Shown here: one piece after another, positions 1 to 8,856 of the stretch | Position numbering within the stretch: position 1 is the first letter of the stretch | How the letters are laid out: the number at the start of each line of letters is the position of its first letter | Assembly: GCF_008801605.1 (NCBI RefSeq) | Contig: NZ_VZPJ01000019.1 | Span: 47,661-111,660 of the forward strand | Origin: Pseudomonas brassicacearum subsp. brassicacearum | GTDB lineage: Bacteria; Pseudomonadota; Gammaproteobacteria; Pseudomonadales; Pseudomonadaceae | Length of the DNA stretch: 64,000 nt | Direction: 5' to 3' | Translations under genes and position numbers: made by a program | The notes under the pieces: model-generated | Database searches by the model: none | Seen by the model: the letters and a program-made list of their open reading frames with translations, nothing else | What the model was told of the DNA's origin: nothing

Positions 1-61
1 TGATTACCGGGCTCGGTTTGGGGTAAGTCCGCCGAGCGTTCCCAAAGGCTGACACTGACCC

Positions 62-122
62 TTTGTGGCGAGGGATTTATGTGGGAGCAAGCCTTGCTCC
101 CACATAAATCCCCTCGCCACAG
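62..122. repeat. Palindromic REP-like element (hybrid type)
   Basis: A nearly perfect 60-base inverted repeat. The outer arms (TGTGGCGAGGG ... CCCTCGCCACA) enclose inner arms (TGTGGGAGCAAG ... CTTGCTCCCACA), so it joins the two palindrome types that recur in this window. The rest of positions 1-318 holds no gene I can support; the small open frame across it is only the repeat read through. Confidence 0.8.
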
Positions 123-318
123 GAGGTTGCGTCTGCTGCTGGCCATCGTGCAATTTGCGGGATGCCTGCCATGGGTCGTGCAGAATGAAACAGGCCCGGT
201 GCTATCAACTGCGCCCAATACGCCCGCTTGGCTGACCGTCATGGCCGATGCCACCGTTGGCCTGATCTCTGCACCTTCCCTTATCTAAAGCCATTGAGCG
301 CAGGAAAAAGGGCAACGC

Positions 319-1422
319 ATGACACCAGTCAATCGCAACAAGCGGGTAGTGGCCTATTCGGTCAATCCACAAGCGCCGCGTCATGAAGTCGAGACCAATC
401 GTGCACTGGCCCAGTGGCTGGCACAGATCCTGGGATGGGAGTACGGCGACAGTCATGACTCTCAGGCCGGTCATGATCTCTATCTGTTGCCCACGCAAAC
501 CCTGATCGGCACCGAAACCTTGATGTGCCTGGGGGTCAAGGGGCCGGAGGATGTGTGGGGCGGGTATGTCGAGCATGATTTTATCTGCACCAAGGCGATT
601 ACCCATGGTCTGTTGAATAAGGACGCCGTGGCGCCCAAAGGCTGGTCGCCGCTGTTTGCCAAGCTCACGCGAGGCGCGGTGCTCGATGGCGTGACGGTCT
701 TTTCGCTCAAGGATGCGCGCCCCGCCGCCGAGCACTTGCTGTACATCGGACCGATTCGCCTCAAGCCGATCCATGCCTGTGCCGGACGTGGGCAACGGCT
801 GATCAAGAGCCTGGCGCAGTTCGATGAAATTGCCGCCGGGCCCGACGCCCAGGCGCTGTTTCGCGATGGGGTAGTGCTGGAGCAGCACCTCAACGAGGTC
901 AAGACCCAGAGCGTCGGCCAGTGCTTCATCAACGGCAAGGTCCTGAGTTATTGCGGCGTGCAACACCTGACCCACGACAGCGAAGGGGTCGAGGTGTACG
1001 GCGGATCGGACCTGCTGGTGGTGCAGGGCGGTTATATCGAGTTGCTCAGGCTCGAACTGCCCGACGATGTGCGCGAGGCGGTGCGGCTGGCGCAAGTGTT
1101 CGATGACGCCGCCAACCAGGCCTACCCGAGCTTTTTTGCATCGCGGCGCAATTACGACATTGCCCAGGGCCTGGATGCCGCCGGCCAGCCGCGTGGCGGT
1201 GTATTGGAACAGTCATGGCGCATGGGCGGCGCCAGCAGCGCCGAACTGGCGGCGTTGCAAGTGTTCGTCGAAGCGCCGCAAACCAGCGCGGTGCGGGTGT
1301 CCTCGGTGGAGACCTACACCGAGCAACCGCTGCCGCCCGGCGCGAGGGAGGTCTATCGTGGCGCGGCGCACAACGGCGACTTCCTTCTCAAATACGTAAC
1401 GGTTCAATCCTATGACGGCTAG
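319..1422 (+). CDS. DUF3182 family protein
   Basis: A 367-residue soluble protein with no signal peptide or membrane segment. The sequence (for example RHEVETNRALAQWLAQ near the N-terminus) resembles the DUF3182 family, which is found mainly in Pseudomonas and relatives and has no established biochemical role. The last 11 bases overlap the following hydrolase gene, so the two are probably translationally coupled and act together. There is no clear catalytic motif, although the length and the alternating glycine-rich turns would fit an enzyme. I infer nothing beyond the family assignment. Confidence 0.7.
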   Translation: MTPVNRNKRVVAYSVNPQAPRHEVETNRALAQWLAQILGWEYGDSHDSQAGHDLYLLPTQTLIGTETLMCLGVKGPEDVWGGYVEHDFICTKAITHGLLNKDAVAPKGWSPLFAKLTRGAVLDGVTVFSLKDARPAAEHLLYIGPIRLKPIHACAGRGQRLIKSLAQFDEIAAGPDAQALFRDGVVLEQHLNEVKTQSVGQCFINGKVLSYCGVQHLTHDSEGVEVYGGSDLLVVQGGYIELLRLELPDDVREAVRLAQVFDDAANQAYPSFFASRRNYDIAQGLDAAGQPRGGVLEQSWRMGGASSAELAALQVFVEAPQTSAVRVSSVETYTEQPLPPGAREVYRGAAHNGDFLLKYVTVQSYDG

Positions 1423-2170
1423 AAGTGAAACCATTCAGATCGAGATTGACGATGAACGCATGAACGGGACATTCCTGAGTCCCAAGTCGAAGGTCCCCGG
1501 CGTATTGTTCGTGCACGGCTGGGGCGGTAGCCAGGAGCGGGACCTGGAACGGGCCAAAGGCATTGCCGGCCTGGGTTGCGTGTGCCTGACCTTCGACTTG
1601 CGTGGGCACACCGGCGGGGCGGGGATCCCCTTGGCACGGGTCACCCGCGAGGACAACCTGCGCGACCTGTTGGCGGCATACGACCGACTGCTCGCGCACC
1701 CGGCCTTGGATACCTCGGCGATTGCCGTGGTGGGCACCAGTTATGGCGGCTACCTGGCTTCGATCCTGACTTCGTTGCGTCCGGTACGCTGGCTGGCCCT
1801 GCGGGTGCCGGCGCTTTACCGCGACGAGCAATGGCATACGCCCAAGCGCGACCTGGACAAGACCGACCTGCTGGATTACCGCAGCACGCTGGTGCACGCC
1901 GGAACCAATCGCGCCTTGCATGCGTGTTCGCAGTTCACCGGCGATGTGTTGCTGGTGGAGTCCGAGACCGATGCCTACGTGCCCCATGCCACTATCATGA
2001 GCTACCGGGCGGCGTGTCAGCAGACCCACTCGTTGACCCACCGGATCATCGACGGCGCCGACCATGCCTTGAGCGACCCCGTGTCACAGCAGGCCTACAC
2101 CTCGATCCTGGTGGACTGGATCACGGAAATGGTGGTGGGAGAGCGGTTGAGCATTATCCAGGAGCGGTAG
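1412..2170 (+). CDS. Alpha/beta-fold hydrolase
   Basis: A 252-residue cytosolic alpha/beta hydrolase of the dienelactone hydrolase/S9-peptidase type. HGWGG (residues 35-39) forms the oxyanion-hole loop. The nucleophile elbow GTSYGG gives Ser110, and the likely acid and base are Asp187 (in ETDAYV) and His218 (in GADHAL), which completes a catalytic triad. The start lies 11 bases inside the upstream DUF3182 gene, indicating coupling. The substrate cannot be read from sequence; small esters, lactones or acyl-peptides are all possible. A REP pair follows the stop, marking the end of the transcription unit. Confidence 0.8.
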   Translation: MTARSETIQIEIDDERMNGTFLSPKSKVPGVLFVHGWGGSQERDLERAKGIAGLGCVCLTFDLRGHTGGAGIPLARVTREDNLRDLLAAYDRLLAHPALDTSAIAVVGTSYGGYLASILTSLRPVRWLALRVPALYRDEQWHTPKRDLDKTDLLDYRSTLVHAGTNRALHACSQFTGDVLLVESETDAYVPHATIMSYRAACQQTHSLTHRIIDGADHALSDPVSQQAYTSILVDWITEMVVGERLSIIQER

Positions 2171-2194
2171 ATGTGCGGTGTTCAGGCGGGCCTC

Positions 2195-2284
2195 ATCGCG
2201 AGCAGGCTCGCTCCCACAATGGATCTGTGTGAACCCGAACTTATGTCCCAGTCATCCCTGTGGGAGCGAGCTTGCTCGCGATAG
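2195..2284. repeat. REP inverted pair
   Basis: Two oppositely oriented REP units. The first reads ATCGCGAGCAGGCTCGCTCC and the second, from 2259, TGTGGGAGCGAGCTTGCTCG. They are separated by about 40 unique bases in the gap between the convergent hydrolase and ybhN-like genes, where the pair may serve as a bidirectional transcript end. Confidence 0.85.
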
Positions 2285-2303
2285 GGCCAGGCCAGGCAAC
2301 CCA

Positions 2304-3305
2304 TCACTTGAGCCCAGGCTTGACCCGCAACGCCTTGGCCTTCGCCTCGATCACCAGGTACATCACCACGGTAATCAGCAACGGCAGGATGAAGTAGATC
2401 GCCCGGTAAGCGATCAGCCCCGCCAACAGGCTGCCCCGCGACACTTCATGTTGCAGCAGCGCAACGAACACCGCCTCCAGCACCCCAAGCCCGGCCGGAA
2501 TGTGGGTGATGACCCCGGCAATGCTGCTGATCAGCAACACCCCGAGCACCACCGGATAATCCAGTTTGCTGGGCAGCAACGTGAAGATCACCGCCGCCAT
2601 CAACGACCAGTTCAGCGCGCCCAACGCCAGTTGCAGCACCGCCATGCGCAGCGATGGCAGGTTGATTTCCATGCCGCGAACGGTCCACGCCCGGCGCTTG
2701 GAAAACCGGCAGGCTACCAGGTAACCGGCACTCACCAGCAACAACAACGCGCCGACGCCTTGCAGCGCATCGCTGCTGAGTTTCCAGCCTGGCGGCATGG
2801 TCACCAGGCCGCTGCTGAACACCGCACCGGCCAGGGTCATGTAGCCGAACCAGTTGGTGGCCAGGCTCAGGCCGAGAATCTTGGCGATGTTCCCGGTGCT
2901 GACCCCCAGCCGCGAATACAGCCGATAACGCATGGCGATGCCACCGACCCAGGCGCTGAGGTTGAGGTTGAACGCGTAACTGATCACCCCCACTGGCAAG
3001 ATCTGCCGCCAACCCAGTTTCTGGCGGATGTAGGTGCGACCGATCAGGTCGAAACACGCATAGGTGATGAAGCTGGTGACGGTCAGCGCGGCGGCGATGA
3101 TCAAGGTGCGCACCTTGAAGTCCGCCAGGGTGGCGAACACTTCCGACCAGTCGATGCGTCGGGCCAAGGTGGTGAACAGTACGATCAACAGCAGGAAAAA
3201 CGCCAGGGTCAGCGGTCTTTTCCAGCGGCTCCAGCGGGATTTGGACTTGGACTGTTCCGGCGCATGGGCATCTCTCGGCGCGGCGTGCGCTTCAGAGTGG
3301 TTCAT
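2304..3305 (-). CDS. ybhN: YbhN/UPF0104-type integral membrane protein
   Basis: A 333-residue polytopic inner-membrane protein with a short basic cytoplasmic N-terminus (SKSKSRWSRWKRP) and about eight hydrophobic segments. It belongs to the UPF0104 family, which resembles the flippase half of the MprF lysyl-phosphatidylglycerol synthase. The start overlaps the clsB end by 14 bases. The order endonuclease-like gene, clsB, ybhN is the same as E. coli ybhP-clsB-ybhN, suggesting a shared role in handling cardiolipin or related lipids. No enzymatic domain is attached, so lipid translocation is an inference from the family. Confidence 0.8.
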   Translation of the reverse strand: MNHSEAHAAPRDAHAPEQSKSKSRWSRWKRPLTLAFFLLLIVLFTTLARRIDWSEVFATLADFKVRTLIIAAALTVTSFITYACFDLIGRTYIRQKLGWRQILPVGVISYAFNLNLSAWVGGIAMRYRLYSRLGVSTGNIAKILGLSLATNWFGYMTLAGAVFSSGLVTMPPGWKLSSDALQGVGALLLLVSAGYLVACRFSKRRAWTVRGMEINLPSLRMAVLQLALGALNWSLMAAVIFTLLPSKLDYPVVLGVLLISSIAGVITHIPAGLGVLEAVFVALLQHEVSRGSLLAGLIAYRAIYFILPLLITVVMYLVIEAKAKALRVKPGLK

Positions 3306-4590
3306 GGGGTTCGCTCCGGACCGCCGTCGGCGGCGAAAATGGTTTCAGACGCGGTTTATGGGCCGGCAGCCAGCCGGCCCAGGCCGGGAAATGGCGCAAA
3401 AAGTGGAACACCATGAAACCGATGGTCATGCGCCACAACAGGCCCCGGGGGGCGTGGTCCTTGGGCATCGCGGTGCAATGGTTGCGGCTCAGGTAGTCGA
3501 GGCGCTCGAACAGCTCGCGGTTGAACGCCCGGTCGCGGATCAGCACATTGGCTTCCAGGTTCAGGGACAGGCTCAGTGGGTCGAGGTTGCTCGAACCCAC
3601 CGTGCTCCAGTCCTCATCCACCAGGGCGACCTTGCCGTGCAGCGGTCGCTCGCAATATTCGTAGATCACCACGCCGGCCTTGAGCAGGTAGCTGTAGAGC
3701 ATGCGTGCGGCGAGCTTGGCGATCATCATGTCCGGCTGGCCCTGCAAGATCAGCCGTACTTCCACGCCGCGCCGTGCCGCGTTGCGGATCTCGCGCAGCA
3801 ACCGGTAGCCAGGGAAGAAATAGGCATTGGCGATCACCACCCGCCGCTGGGCGCTGCGCAGTACATGCAGATAGACCTCTTCGATGTCGGTCTGGTGTTC
3901 GTGATTATCCCGGTAGACCAGGCGCACCTGGCCGTCGTGGTCGCTGAACGCCAGCTCGTTGCGGCGGCTACGGCGGCGTTGCCACCAGTATTTGGCCCGG
4001 GCGGGCCGGCCACTCTGCAACAGCGCGAAGTGGTGGATATCCACCACCGCCGGGCCTTTGACCTCCACGGAATAGTCCTGCTTGGCCTCGGCGCCGAAAT
4101 CGCCCAGGTGGTCGGCGGAAAAGTTGATCCCGCCAATAAACGCAATTACCCCGTCCACCACCACGATCTTGCGGTGCAGGCGGCGGAACCAGTTGGTGCG
4201 GATCCCCAGACGCCGGGGCGCCGGGTCGAACATCTGCAAGCGCACCCCGGCGTCGCTCAGCGATGCCAGGAAACCGGTGGTCAGCTCACCGCAGCCGAAG
4301 CCATCGAGGCTGACGGTGATGCGCACGCCACGCGCGGCGGCTTCGACCAACAGGTCCCGTAGTTCATTGCCGACCTTGTCCTCGAACAGGATGAAGGTCT
4401 CCAGGAGGATTTCTGTCTCGGCCCGGCGAATCGCTTCGAAGACCCTGGGGAAATACTCTTCACCGTTTTCCAGCAGCGTGACGCGATTGTTGCCGTGCCA
4501 GCCGTATTCGATATCCGTCAGCGCCGGGTTGCGCTCGGTGGGTGGCGCCTCGACCTGCTCAACTGTCGCCTTGTTCATCGTCGCGCTCAT
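3292..4590 (-). CDS. clsB: Cardiolipin synthase B
   Basis: A 432-residue phospholipase D superfamily enzyme. It has two HKD motifs: HRKIVVVD (His139, Lys141, Asp146) and HGKVALVD (His318, Lys320, Asp325). ClsB joins phosphatidylglycerol with another phospholipid headgroup at the inner membrane to make cardiolipin. The length is close to the E. coli enzyme (413 residues). The reading frame stays open further upstream, but I place the start at 4590 because that ATG overlaps the upstream stop as ATGA, a typical coupled junction. The 3' end overlaps ybhN by 14 bases. Confidence is high. Confidence 0.9.
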   Translation of the reverse strand: MSATMNKATVEQVEAPPTERNPALTDIEYGWHGNNRVTLLENGEEYFPRVFEAIRRAETEILLETFILFEDKVGNELRDLLVEAAARGVRITVSLDGFGCGELTTGFLASLSDAGVRLQMFDPAPRRLGIRTNWFRRLHRKIVVVDGVIAFIGGINFSADHLGDFGAEAKQDYSVEVKGPAVVDIHHFALLQSGRPARAKYWWQRRRSRRNELAFSDHDGQVRLVYRDNHEHQTDIEEVYLHVLRSAQRRVVIANAYFFPGYRLLREIRNAARRGVEVRLILQGQPDMMIAKLAARMLYSYLLKAGVVIYEYCERPLHGKVALVDEDWSTVGSSNLDPLSLSLNLEANVLIRDRAFNRELFERLDYLSRNHCTAMPKDHAPRGLLWRMTIGFMVFHFLRHFPAWAGWLPAHKPRLKPFSPPTAVRSEPHEPL

Positions 4591-5396
4591 AATTCGATCT
4601 CCACCGACAGCGGTGCGTGGTCGGAAAGGTGCGACCAGGGTCGTACGTTCAACACCTTGGGATGATGGGCCTTGAGATTGCGCACGTAGATGCGGTCCAG
4701 GCGCAGGATCGGAAGGCGCGCCGGAAAGCTGCGGGCCGGTTTGCCCCACTGTTCGGCGAACACTTCCCGCAGACCGCAGGGTTCGAGCAGTTCACTGGCC
4801 TTGCCGCGCCAGTCGTTGAAGTCGCCAGCGACGATCACTGGCGCGTCGGGCGGCAGTTCGCTCAAGCGCTGGCAAAGCAGCTTGAGTTGCTCGACACGAT
4901 GACCTTCGCGCAGCCCCAGGTGCACGCAAATGGCATGCACTTGCGGTCCATCGCCCGGCAGGCGCAGCACGCTGTGGAGCATGCCGCGGTTCTCATGGCC
5001 GCTGATGGACACGTCCAGGTTGTCGTGGCGGATGATCTGGAATTTCGACAACAGCGCGTTGCCGTGGTCACCCGCCGGGTACACCGCGTTGCGCCCGTAG
5101 GCGAACTGCGGCCAGAGGCTGTCGGCCAGAAACTCGTATTGCGGCATGCTCGGCCAGTTGCTGTAGCGCTGGGGATGGTGTTCGTGGGTGCCGTGGACTT
5201 CCTGCAAGAACACCACATCGGCGGACACGCTGCGCACCGCTTCGCGCAGTTCCGGCAGGATGAAGCGCCGGTTCAGGGCGGTGAAGCCCTTGTGGGTGTT
5301 GACCGTCAGCACGGTGAAACGGCTGACCCGGTCGAGATCCTGGGCCTGTTGCTGAGTCGGCTCGTGGGTCGCTTCGCTGGTTTCCGGGCTGTTCAT
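4587..5396 (-). CDS. ybhP: Endonuclease/exonuclease/phosphatase-family protein (YbhP-like)
   Basis: A 269-residue protein of the Mg-dependent endonuclease/exonuclease/phosphatase fold. Recognisable blocks are VNTHKGF, VFLQEVHG (metal-binding Glu), AGDFNDWRG (catalytic Asp/Asn) and SDHAPLSVEI (terminal Asp-His). It is equivalent to E. coli YbhP, encoded upstream of clsB. The substrate is unknown; the lipid context makes a phosphodiester or headgroup substrate as plausible as DNA. It overlaps clsB by 4 bases (ATGA) and the upstream DUF72 gene by 4 bases, so this is one tightly packed minus-strand operon. Confidence 0.82.
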   Translation of the reverse strand: MNSPETSEATHEPTQQQAQDLDRVSRFTVLTVNTHKGFTALNRRFILPELREAVRSVSADVVFLQEVHGTHEHHPQRYSNWPSMPQYEFLADSLWPQFAYGRNAVYPAGDHGNALLSKFQIIRHDNLDVSISGHENRGMLHSVLRLPGDGPQVHAICVHLGLREGHRVEQLKLLCQRLSELPPDAPVIVAGDFNDWRGKASELLEPCGLREVFAEQWGKPARSFPARLPILRLDRIYVRNLKAHHPKVLNVRPWSHLSDHAPLSVEIEL

Positions 5397-6319
5397 GGCA
5401 ACACCCCTTCGGCCGGGCGTTCGCCGGGCGCGGTGGCGAGGTCCTTGTCCAGATGGAAGTGTTCCAGCAAGTGGCGTGCGTCATAGGGCGCGCGGACTTT
5501 GATGTCGTTGTCGAAATAGCAGAACACTTCCCGGCTTTTGCGGGCCCGGGGCTTCTTGTCGGGATCGATCAGGTGGGCGTCGGCGGGTTGCTTGCCGTGG
5601 CTCCAGGCCTCGATCCGGTCGCCCCAGCGCTTCAACGCCTCGTCGGTATAGCCGCTGGCGTACAGTTCCTCGGCACCGTGCAGGCGCAGGTAGACGAAAT
5701 CGCTGGTGACGTCTTCGCGATAGGGCCATTTACCTGCGGTGTCGGCGATGACCAGGGCCACGTCGTAGCGCTTGAGCAGCGTGACGAAGTGCGGGTCGAT
5801 AAAGCTGTCATGGCGGATTTCCACGGCGTGGCGCAGTGGGCGCTTTTTATCGGTCGTGGTACTGGCGTGGCCGTCCAGGCGCGGCTCGTGCTCGCGGGCC
5901 AGGGCGGCGGCACCTTCGGTGTCGTGGGGCAGTTGCTTGAGGAAGTCTTCGAACAGTTCCGGGTCGAATTTGAAACTGGGCGGAAACTGCCAGAGGATCG
6001 CGCCCAGCTTCTCCTTGAGCTCCAGCACGCCGGAGGCGAAGAAATTGGCCAGGGGCTTGCGGATGTCCCGCAGGCGCTTGATGTGGGTGATGAAACGCGG
6101 GGCCTTGACGCTGAACACGAAGCCGGGCGGTGTCTCGGCGTACCACTGGGCATACCGTTCGGGGCGTTGCAGGGCGTAGAACGATCCATTGATTTCGATG
6201 CTGTTGACCGCTCGCGAGGCGAATTGCAATTCCCGTTTCTGGGTCAGCCCCTTGGGGTAGAAGTCCCCCCGCCAAGGCGTGTAGCGCCAGCCGGAAATAC
6301 CAATGTGGATCGCCGTCAT
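5393..6319 (-). CDS. DUF72 (YecE-like) protein
   Basis: A 308-residue protein of the DUF72/YecE TIM-barrel family. It begins with the usual HIGISGWRYTPWRGDFYP block and carries FVFSVKAPRFITH, VEIRHDSF and VYLRLHG, typical family landmarks. Biochemistry is not established. I choose the ATG at 6319 because a GGGAGG ribosome-binding site lies 5 bases upstream; an earlier in-frame start at 6337 has none. It is the first gene of the ybhP-clsB-ybhN unit, which it overlaps by 4 bases. Confidence 0.8.
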   Translation of the reverse strand: MTAIHIGISGWRYTPWRGDFYPKGLTQKRELQFASRAVNSIEINGSFYALQRPERYAQWYAETPPGFVFSVKAPRFITHIKRLRDIRKPLANFFASGVLELKEKLGAILWQFPPSFKFDPELFEDFLKQLPHDTEGAAALAREHEPRLDGHASTTTDKKRPLRHAVEIRHDSFIDPHFVTLLKRYDVALVIADTAGKWPYREDVTSDFVYLRLHGAEELYASGYTDEALKRWGDRIEAWSHGKQPADAHLIDPDKKPRARKSREVFCYFDNDIKVRAPYDARHLLEHFHLDKDLATAPGERPAEGVLP

Positions 6320-6428
6320 GTATCCCTCCCGTGCCAATGACCTCGTACTGCCTGTGTCTTGTGATGACTGTTGCGCGGCCCGGAAAGTTTCGATGGTCTT
6401 ACCGACGGTGGAGCAGACGGTGAAGTAC

Positions 6429-6559
6429 TGTGGCGAGGGGATTTATTCCCGCTATGTGGGAGCAAGGCTTGCCCGCGAAAGGAGGCGCCTCGATTTCTGA
6501 GAGACCGCAGCGCCTCCATCGCGGGCAAGCCTTGCTCCCACATAATCCTCTTGCCACAG
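6429..6559. repeat. Large REP-like inverted repeat between divergent genes
   Basis: The arms begin TGTGGCGAGGGGATTTATTC at 6429, continue with a TGTGGGAGCAAGGCTTGCCC unit, and are mirrored by a unit ending ...TTGCCACA near 6558, with a GGAGGCGCCTC inner palindrome. It occupies most of the 323-base gap (6320-6642) between the divergent DUF72 and MscS-like genes. The two promoters must sit on either side of it, but I could not define their hexamers. Confidence 0.75.
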
Positions 6560-6642
6560 GGGTTGTATTGATCATTCGAGCGAACTTGCCCGCCCGTTGT
6601 TGATCAGTTCCTTACCGATCCCGTGTGAAGGAGCCTCGCGTT

Positions 6643-8730
6643 TTGTCTCGATTGAGCACTGTATTGCTGCTGTTCCTGCTGGCGATGACCGGCACCAGCG
6701 CCTACGGGACCGCCGCTGTCCCCGGCACCTCCCAGCCCAGTGAAACGCCCGCCGAACCCGCGCCGCTGGTGCAGGGCGGTTTATTGGGGGCCATCAGTTC
6801 GAGCATCGATGACGTCCAGGACAAGCTCGATCTCAACCAGAGCCTGGTGGATGCCTGGCGCCTGCGGGCGGACCGGGCGGCGGATGAGGTGGACCGGCTG
6901 GTGGACCAGACGTCCCGTTCGTCCTGGCGCGTGGCGGGGGATTTCCTGTTGTTGTCGAGCGTCTGGATCGGCGCTTTTGCACTGATCTGGTCGGGGGCGC
7001 GGCTGCTGCTGCGCCATCTGGGCCGGCGCCGCTGGCTGCGCACCCACCAGCGCGTGCGCGACCTGCTCGGTTATCTGCTGCCGTATACCGCTGCGGCGTT
7101 GATCTGCCTGCCGCTGACCCTGTACGTCAGCCACTTCCTGCAGGTCTCGGTCGGTCGCGCCCTGGCGCTGTGCTTCGCCTATGCCACCAGCAGCGGCATT
7201 TTCTCCACCTCGGTGTTGCTGTGCGTGATCGTGATGTTCAACGCCGGCCACAAACGCCGGGCGGTGGCGATGATCCGGCGCTTCAGCCCCCGGCCATTGT
7301 TCATGATCGGTTTTCTCGCCGCCCTCAGCGATGCCCTGACCAGCCCGCAGATCGCCCGGCAACTGGGCGGCAACATCACCAGCAGCATCGCGGTGTTCAC
7401 CGGTCTGTTCGCCTCGGTGGTCTTTGGTTGGCTGGTGATTCGCATGCGCCGGCCCGTGGCGCACCTGATCCGCAACCGCCCGCTGGCCCAGCGCTTGAAG
7501 CAACCGGCCTTGCAGGAGTCGCTGCGGATTTTCTCCGGGCTCTGGTATTGGCCGATCCTGTTGATGGTGCTGGTGTCGGCGGTGAGCCTGATCGGTGTCG
7601 GCGAGGACAACCAGAAAGCCCTGCGCTGTGCGTTGTTCACCACCATCCTGCTGATCGCCACGGTGTTCCTCAGCACCGTGTTCCAGCATGTCTTCAAGTC
7701 GCCCAAGGCCGAGGCCATCCAGCGCGACAGCGCCTACAAGGGCCGCCTGTTGAGCCTGCTGCACGCGTTGCTGCGCATCGTCATGGCGGTGGTATTCATT
7801 GAGGTCCTCGGACGGATCTGGGGGATTTCCCTGTTCGAGTTCGCCTCGCGCAATGCCATAGGCCGGGCGATCAGTGATTCCTTGAGCCGCATCGGCCTGA
7901 TCTTCCTGATGACCTGGCTCACGTGGGTGGTGCTCGACACGGCGATCCAGGAAGCCCTGAAACCGCCGCTGAACAAGCGCGGGGCCCGTCAGCCCAGCAC
8001 CCGGGTCAAAACCATCCTGCCGCTGTTGCGCAACGCCGCGAAAATCATCCTGGTGGTGATTTGCGCAATCACCACCATGGCCAACCTGGGCATCAACGTC
8101 GCACCGTTGCTGGCCGGTGCCGGTGTGGTGGGGCTGGCGATCGGTTTCGGTTCCCAGCAACTGGTGCAGGATGTGATCACCGGGCTGTTCATCATCATTG
8201 AAGACACGCTGTCCATCGGCGACTGGGTGGTGCTCAGCTCCGGCCACGCCGGCACCGTCGAAGGCCTGACCATTCGCACCCTGCGCCTGCGCGACGGCAA
8301 GGGCTTCGTGCATTCGGTGCCGTTCGGCCAGATCAAGGCCGTGACCAACCAGTCCCGGCAATTCGCCTTTGCGTTCTTCTCCGTGCAGTTCACTTACGAC
8401 ACCGATGTCGACCAGGCCGTCGAGCTGATTCGCGAGGCCGGGCGTTCGATCGCCGAAGACCCGTTCCTGAAATTCAACCTGCAAGGGCCGCTGGATGTGT
8501 TTGGCGTGGACAAGATGGATCTCAACGGCGTGGTGCTCACGGCGCAGTTCCGCACCGTATCCGGCGGGCAGTATGCGGTGAGCCGGGCGTTCAACCAGCA
8601 GTTGAAGAAGCTTGTGGATAACCATCCGGCGGTGCACTTCGCGCAGACTTATCCACAGCAGGTGGTGTTGCCCAAGCGGTTGGTCGAGGAGCAAAAAGCG
8701 GGGGATGAACTGCCCGATCAAGCTCAATGA
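6643..8730 (+). CDS. MscS-type mechanosensitive channel (large, YbiO-like)
   Basis: A mechanosensitive channel of about 695 residues. After a cleavable signal peptide (LSTVLLLFLLAMTGTSAYG) come a periplasmic region, several membrane helices and, in the C-terminal third, the MscS core. The pore helix is glycine/alanine-rich (LLAGAGVVGLAIGFGSQQL), followed by the beta domain (GDWVVLSSGHAGTVEGLTIR). Such channels release solutes on hypo-osmotic shock. Size and layout resemble E. coli YbiO rather than small MscS. Start choice: an in-frame GTG at 6625 precedes a good AAGGAG at 6628-6633, which is spaced correctly for the TTG at 6643, giving a clean signal peptide. I therefore prefer TTG, with GTG 6625 as the alternative. 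Confidence 0.85.
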   Translation: MSRLSTVLLLFLLAMTGTSAYGTAAVPGTSQPSETPAEPAPLVQGGLLGAISSSIDDVQDKLDLNQSLVDAWRLRADRAADEVDRLVDQTSRSSWRVAGDFLLLSSVWIGAFALIWSGARLLLRHLGRRRWLRTHQRVRDLLGYLLPYTAAALICLPLTLYVSHFLQVSVGRALALCFAYATSSGIFSTSVLLCVIVMFNAGHKRRAVAMIRRFSPRPLFMIGFLAALSDALTSPQIARQLGGNITSSIAVFTGLFASVVFGWLVIRMRRPVAHLIRNRPLAQRLKQPALQESLRIFSGLWYWPILLMVLVSAVSLIGVGEDNQKALRCALFTTILLIATVFLSTVFQHVFKSPKAEAIQRDSAYKGRLLSLLHALLRIVMAVVFIEVLGRIWGISLFEFASRNAIGRAISDSLSRIGLIFLMTWLTWVVLDTAIQEALKPPLNKRGARQPSTRVKTILPLLRNAAKIILVVICAITTMANLGINVAPLLAGAGVVGLAIGFGSQQLVQDVITGLFIIIEDTLSIGDWVVLSSGHAGTVEGLTIRTLRLRDGKGFVHSVPFGQIKAVTNQSRQFAFAFFSVQFTYDTDVDQAVELIREAGRSIAEDPFLKFNLQGPLDVFGVDKMDLNGVVLTAQFRTVSGGQYAVSRAFNQQLKKLVDNHPAVHFAQTYPQQVVLPKRLVEEQKAGDELPDQAQ

Positions 8731-8762
8731 TTGCCTGGGGCTGTGGTGGGGCTTATGGCCTC

Positions 8763-8838
8763 ATCGCGAGCAAGCTCGCTCCCACAGTAGGTTTGTGGTG
8801 AATGAACAATCCCTGTGGGAGCGAGCTTGCTCGCGATA
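8763..8838. repeat. REP inverted pair
   Basis: Two facing REP units (ATCGCGAGCAAGCTCGCTCC and TGTGGGAGCGAGCTTGCTCG) lie between the convergent ends of the MscS-like gene and lhr. As RNA the pair folds into a long stem in either direction, which would suit a shared transcript end. Confidence 0.85.
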
Positions 8839-8856
8839 GGGCCGGCCCAGACGCCC

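Noticed and set aside
79..288. Small open frame in the first 300 bases
   Set aside because: It reads through a REP palindrome and has no ribosome-binding site or similarity I recognise.
6781..8727. A 648-codon minus-strand frame opposite the MscS-like gene
   Set aside because: Antisense shadow; His/Gln/Asp-rich translation without a domain.
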